Shown: positions 59,973-64,000 of the stretch, one piece after another | How the letters are laid out: each line of letters begins with the position of its first letter | How positions within the stretch are numbered: the stretch's first letter is position 1 | From: Meandrina meandrites | Lineage: Eukaryota; Cnidaria; Anthozoa; Scleractinia; Meandrinidae | Length of the DNA: 64,000 bases | Reading direction: 5' to 3' | Assembly: GCA_963693305.1 (NCBI GenBank) | Contig: OY855905.1 | Coordinates: 4,361,201 to 4,425,200 of the forward strand | Translations under genes and position numbers: made by a program | Notes under the pieces: generated by a model | What the model was told of the DNA's origin: nothing | Database searches by the model: none | What the model saw: only the letters and a program-made list of their open reading frames with translations

Positions 59973-60654
59973 GTCGGTGACCAGACGCAAACCTCCACTC
60001 GGCCAAATCGTGATTGGGGCTTTGAAATCATGCAACCTATGATGTTTATTTGCCAAAAGTTGTTGAAACATTATTGTACCGAAAATGTTGCGGATATTGT
60101 TTTCTTTATTGTGTATAAAGTATATTTTCTTTTGGTTTTATCGAAGCGTTCGATTCAAAGCGAATGTTGAATACACTGAAAAAAGGTATTACGTCAGCCA
60201 TGGAATGCGCTGATGTTGCAGGTTTCACTTTCGTTACGTGGCAAATAACATTGTGTTTTATTTGCATGTTTATGTCGGCAGAAGCGACGGTCATTAATTT
60301 AATTTATTTCCTCTTCTGCGAGTATTTCTTGTGGGTTTAAGCAATCGAGGTGAATTCTTTGGCTATTCCATCGAAGTGAGTTCAAAGATTTGAAAGGAAA
60401 TGAAATATTTGCTTAAGTAAACAATTGAGCGTGCATGAACGTGCAGGGATTACGTCATTAGAAGGGAAAAACCCCTAAGCTAAAGATAGCTGGGGACAAG
60501 GTAAACCTCGGATTGTGTGACTAACGTGACTACTTTGCTAGTCCTTTACTCATAATGCAAACAGATTAAATTTAACCGTGACTTTTGAGAAAGAAAGCTG
60601 TTAATTAGCCAAAAATATAAGCGCGGTTTTAAGTTGCTATAGCAACTTCTTGTT
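59973..60654 (+). repeat. Non-autonomous Helentron unit 8 (~682 bp, short class)
   Basis: Last unit; its hairpin tail ends TTCTTGTT at 60654 and is followed by non-repetitive DNA starting GTGCAAGCC, defining the right edge of the array. Confidence 0.7.
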
Positions 60655-60659
60655 GTGCA

Positions 60660-61095
60660 AGCCTTCTTCCGAATCCCAGCTCAGTTTATCAGTCGACACA
60701 GTTGAACTTATATACCGCTTAGCAGGACAAGAACCCGTGCGCGTTCGCAGCTGGTTATGAAGAAGCTTGCTTTCTCCAATTGCGCAAAGAGCAGCATGGT
60801 TTAATAAGCCGAATTACTGCAAAATGAAATTCGCCTGAAAAATTCAACCGGCCAACGCCTTCTTCACAAATGTTTGCTACGAACGCCGTTAATACGTTTA
60901 CATCGTAAATAGAGGTAAATGGTGACAAACATAGATTTTTCATCCATTGAACATGCTTTAAAATACTGTACTCACCGCAGATTGTCCACTGGGAGAAATG
61001 GAGAGGAATAACAGATCCCAAAGCTTTGACCGTCAAAGGGTAAATGTTCGGAGTAGGCGATCTTAGGACTAGCTGTGGTAGTGAATGGTAATGCA
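60660..61095. repeat. Diverged duplicate of 1-480
   Basis: Direct-orientation partner of the segment at the start of the window, with the same putative minus-strand splice donor at ACTCACC. The Helentron array abuts it on the left. Confidence 0.5.
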
Positions 61096-61318
61096 AATAT
61101 ATATACAAATATCAATCACTGCTTACAAATAATGGTCTGCTCATGCGCATTACCGTCCGACAGTGATTTTGCTGCAATTAATATTCTTCTCACGCGTTGT
61201 TATGTCTAATTCTAATAAACGGCACGCAATGCATGCAGAAGCGATGACGTTTCACAAGGGGTCTTTAAGAATTTTCAGGAAATTTGACAGAAAATTTTAA
61301 GAAAGTTAATAAAAATGG

Positions 61319-61869
61319 CTGACAACTTCTGTGTTGAATGATTGTTCGACAAAAGTTGCGTTATGTTGCAGGGAGATATCCGATACTGACAACATATGAT
61401 ACAAGGTCAAATGCTGTTTTGATATTGTTGAGCCCTTTTGTTTTAAAAAAAAATACAGATTTCTGTATACTAAATCTTATAAAACACATCAAATATAATT
61501 AGTCTCTTTCGCTTATACTTAGAATTAGTCCTTTCTAACTGCCCGGGGGTATTTTGCTTTAAGTTCTACGCAGTGCTTTCTTGTGGAATTAAACTTGATT
61601 TCTTTTCTACTGACGTTTATTCCTGAACAACTTCTGTGTTGAATGACTGTTTGACAAAAGCTGCGTTATCTTGTAGCGCGACATCCGATACTGACGACAT
61701 ACGATACAAGGTCAAACGCTGTCTTGAAAATGTTTAGCCCTTTTCTTTTAAAAAATGTAAAGATTTCTGTTTACTAAATCTAATAAAACACATCAAATAT
61801 AATTTGTCTCTTTCGTTTATACATAGAATCGGTCCTTTCTAACTGCCCGGGAGTATTTTGCTTTGAGTT
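61319..61869. repeat. Tandem ~306-bp repeat, second copy interrupted by a transposon
   Basis: Unit 1 (61319-61626) begins GACAACTTCTGTGTTGAATG. Unit 2 begins at 61627 and is cut at 61869; its remaining part (TTCTACGCCGTGATTTCTTG) resumes at 63561. This uninterrupted/interrupted comparison defines the transposon at 61870-63553. Confidence 0.75.
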
Positions 61870-62114
61870 TAGACTTTCTAAAAGTCGGTCGCTTCTCGTT
61901 TCCGGTTTTATAGTAGACCCCGGCGCGACCGACTTTTATCACTTGCAGCGCGCCAAATTTACAGGAGGAATTTTCCTCCTGTCGGGTTAACCAATCAGAG
62001 AGCAGCGCTGTCAAGTAAACGTCAATCATAACAGATCCTTGCCAGACAAGATCGATCAAGTGCGTAAGATAAAACCAACAATACTTTCGAACTGATCGTC
62101 TCGTGAGTGTCTTT

Positions 62115-62443
62115 TAGCCTGCAAAGCAGGCGGTTTTGGGGAGGAAATGATTCGAAAACAGCGATTACGAACGACCGGCCGCCATTTTGAACGCGCGAAC
62201 AAGGGAGAAACTGGGGAGAGGAAAAAAGAAAAGGGAAGGGGGTGGGGGAGGGGAAAAAGGCGAGAGGAGGGGGGGGGGTCTGGACTTCCCACGCCCCACC
62301 CCACCCCCTCCCCCACCCCCTTCCCTTCTCTTTTTTCCTCTCCCCAGTTTCTTCCTTGTTCGCGCGTTCAAAATGGCGGCTGGTCGTTCGTAATCGCTGT
62401 TTTCGAATCATTTCCTCCCCAAAACCGCCTGCTTTGCAGGCTA
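62115..62443. mobile_element. Palindromic MITE with 8-bp target duplication
   Basis: Ends TAGCCTGCAAAGCAGGCGG and inverse complement; arms of ~150 bp with a purine-rich centre (GGGGGAGGGG). Flanked by GTGTCTTT at 62107-62114 and 62444-62451. An 8-bp duplication is typical of hAT-type mobilisation. It is nested within the 61870-63553 element. Confidence 0.75.
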
Positions 62444-62492
62444 GTGTCTTTCGATTTCTTGATTTCTCTGTTTACTGTTTCGAACATTTACT

Positions 62493-62850
62493 ATGCGTTC
62501 AATCAAGGACGCAATCGCTTATGGTTTGCGGAAAGCAAACTACAAGGAAGTTCGTGAACATCAGCGGAAAGCTATTGAAGGTTATTGCAGCGGTAGAGAT
62601 GTCTTTTCTCTCGGCGCCTACGGGATCGGGAAAAAGCTTGACCTTTGAAGTCGTACCCTTCATTTTCGACTTTTTAGAGCATGGGGAACAAGAAGTGCTG
62701 TCGTCCGTTTGTTTGGTTGTGGTGCCACTGGTTGCTCTAATGAAGGACCAAGTAACTTCACTGCTTTCACGAGGGATTTCGGCCGCTTCGGTAGGAGCAG
62801 ATTGTTCCAGCGAACAACTGAAGGAAATTACGGATGCAAAATACTCACTG
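62493..62850 (+). pseudogene. RecQ-like helicase N-terminal fragment, frameshifted
   Basis: The frame from 62493 starts MRSIKDAIAYGLRKANYKEV and shifts frame near 62600. It then continues with motif I (APTGSGKS) and motif Ia (VVVPLVALMKDQV), typical of RecQ helicases. It ends abruptly at the internal inverted repeat (62852). Only about 120 residues are present, without DEAH or later motifs. It is a captured or decayed fragment. Confidence 0.65.
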
Positions 62851-62892
62851 GATAAAACCGGAAACGAGAAGCGACCGACTTTTAGAAAGTCT

Positions 62893-63293
62893 ACAAATAA
62901 AGCTCTTCTCTTTGTTGAGGATTTTTTCGCACCTTCGTGTTCGTTATGATCAGATGCCTTCGTCAATCGCTTAACATAACCAGAGCTTCCCATACGAGCT
63001 TCCAACCCTTCTTTCGTCTTGGAGAAGTTCTCTCTTGCGATAAAAATTTTCTTACATAGCGTTTCGTTACGGTCCGAACAGTTTCGGCAAACAATTGCAG
63101 ATTTCTCCTCCACCGCTTGGAACGCATCTCCAAGAAGAAGCTCTAGGTTTTGGCAAGTCTTAGTCTTATTCGATCCGGAAAATAACCTTCTTCGTAAGGC
63201 AGCGTTTTCTACCAGTCCACCACATTGTAAGCAAATATTTTCAGGAACAGCAACGCGAACAAAACATTTTGTTCGGGTACTTTCCTCATCCAT
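62893..63293 (-). CDS. ZAD-like zinc-finger N-terminal exon (fragment)
   Basis: From the ATG at 63293 (MDEESTRTKC) the frame has CLQCGGL and VCRNCSD, a CxxC...CxxC arrangement with the intervening LLLGDAFQAV typical of ZAD domains, and a following helical region. It runs into the internal inverted repeat at 62892, after which the frame becomes meaningless. It may be an exon of a transposon-encoded or host DNA-binding protein; incomplete. Confidence 0.5.
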
Positions 63294-63832
63294 GAGAGCT
63301 CCGAGCGCAGACTTTACTACATTTCGAAAATCGAAGAGAGCTAGAAAATGAGCGGCGTTTATTTCCAAAAGACATTACAAACAGAAAGTAATTTTTGACA
63401 GCTTGACAGTTTAACACCCCGGAGACACCGGAGACCCGAAAAAGTCCGCGCCAAAATGACATCATTTTATTCGTTTTCCTGCAGGGGAAACAAGTCGCTT
63501 CGCGCTCGCTCTCGCGCTTCGCGCTCCGTGAGCTCGACTTGTAGGCAAGTCTACTTTGAGTTCTACGCCGTGATTTCTTGTTGAGTTTTACTTGAATTCT
63601 TTTCAACTGACGTTTATCCCTGAAGTTAGTTCCCAATCCTATTCGGTTCTAGAAAGATCGGTCGATTGCAACAGACAACAGATCCCGTTTACTCGCACGA
63701 CGACAAGAACAAGAACACAAACCATGAACCTAGTTCCCAATGCTCTTCGGTTCAATTCAGGGAGTAATCGCGCTCATACCGTAACACCAAAAATTCCATA
63801 AATTCCATCGCTTTTCCGCTTTACAGCATTAA

Positions 63833-63860
63833 CCGATGACGTCATTATATGACGTCATCG
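63833..63860. promoter_or_regulatory. Palindromic pair of CRE sites around a TATA-like core
   Basis: GATGACGTCATTATATGACG followed by TCATC contains two TGACGTCA (CRE/ATF) octamers in a perfect palindrome, 10-40 bases before an ATG at 63871. Such sites bind bZIP factors of the CREB/ATF family. Likely a host promoter. Confidence 0.5.
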
Positions 63861-63870
63861 CTTAACAAAA

Positions 63871-63990
63871 ATGGCAGCTCGTTTTCCAGAGTTGTGGGAG
63901 AGCGGTTTGATTTTGCAACAAGAAACGCAAAAACAGGGGGAACACAAAGAAGGCAACGGAAAGTTTCCCTTAGTGTATTTAGGTAATATC
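63871..63990 (+). CDS. Possible first exon of a host gene at the window edge
   Basis: ATG-initiated 39-codon frame (MAARFPELWESGLILQQETQ...) after the CRE pair; TTTAG|GTAATAT near 63980 could be a splice donor. Too short to identify. Confidence 0.3.
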
Positions 63991-64000
63991 TGAAAGAAAA

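Larger units (their letters stand above)
42858..60654 (+). mobile_element. Tandem array of Helentron units with one autonomous member
   Basis: Eight head-to-tail units each begin GTCGGTGACCAGAC and end with a hairpin-containing tail (GCGCGGTTTTAAGTTGCTAT then AGCAACTTCTTGTT). Unit limits are about 42858-43533, 43567-44220, 44225-56203 (autonomous), 56208-57180, 57193-58169, 58295-58972, 58984-59960 and 59973-60654. Short units fall into two sizes, ~680 and ~975 bp. Helentron-derived non-autonomous units are known to form tandem arrays, consistent with rolling-circle replication. Confidence 0.75.
61870..63553. mobile_element. TIR DNA transposon with RecQ-like and ZAD-like fragments
   Basis: Left end TAGACTTTCTAAAAGTCG and right end (inverse) TAGACTTGCCTACAAGTCG are similar, diverged inverted ends. 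Both are flanked by CTTTGAGTT (61861-61869 and 63554-63562), a 9-bp target duplication. A further inverted copy of the left 41 bp lies inside at 62852-62892. A 9-bp duplication fits Mutator-like elements, but I see no transposase, so the superfamily is open. Confidence 0.6.

Noticed and set aside
62056..62557. Overlapping GGRG/PPPP-rich ORFs on both strands
   Set aside because: They are translations of the purine-rich centre of a palindromic MITE.

Overview
The window looks like animal nuclear DNA. It is AT-rich and dense in transposons, has spliced-gene signals (GT/AG boundaries), and carries protein families I associate with cnidarians, most likely an anthozoan such as a stony coral. That host assignment is inference. 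It contains no prokaryotic operon, rRNA, tRNA or CRISPR array that I can support.

Layout. (1) 1-6030: host intergenic DNA with a decayed Penelope-like reverse transcriptase, a TA-flanked palindromic MITE and another palindrome. (2) 6031-23881: a host minus-strand gene for a secreted, Cys-rich, probably GPI-anchored protein. It is split by a 16.5-kb Polinton/Maverick (adintovirus-like) element, P1 (7038-23566), with 295-bp terminal inverted repeats and a 5-bp target duplication GGGAG. P1 encodes a protein-primed PolB, an rve integrase, an adenain-like protease, a packaging ATPase, a double-jelly-roll major capsid protein, a penton-like minor capsid protein, a PLA2-domain protein, a collagen-like fibre and several small virion or membrane proteins. 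(3) 25652-42045: a TTAA-flanked foldback element interrupted by a second, 13.8-kb Polinton, P2 (25768-39535), with 340-bp TIRs and a 5-bp duplication AAAGT. The uninterrupted target survives in the opposite arm at about 41930. P2 has an intact PolB and integrase, but a truncated major capsid gene and a broken penton gene, and no recognisable ATPase or protease. (4) 42571-60654: a head-to-tail array of Helentron-type (Helitron2) units. One unit contains an uninterrupted 2649-codon ORF: 2A-like motif, herpesvirus-USP/OTU-like peptidase, 19-residue repeats, HUH Rep, Pif1-like helicase and EEP endonuclease. (5) 60660-64000: host repeats, a TIR transposon (61870-63553) carrying RecQ-like and ZAD-like fragments with a nested MITE, and a CRE-rich possible promoter.

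P1 and P2 come from different lineages: their polymerases differ in architecture and their gene orders differ. Yet they share a very similar integrase and a similar right-end cassette: a 41-aa ORF, an F-box-like/zinc protein and an MGRGRN protein. Both have TIRs that are themselves long palindromes, and nearly every gene starts a few bases after a TATA-like motif. P1 also carries a small GTGGGG(T)TTTACCCCAC-type hairpin scattered through several coding regions. The strongest candidates for something new are the palindromic termini combined with a protein-primed polymerase, the dispersed coding hairpin, the conserved mini-ORF, the AUG-less protease downstream of an A8 run, and the Helentron tandem array with an apparently intact master copy.
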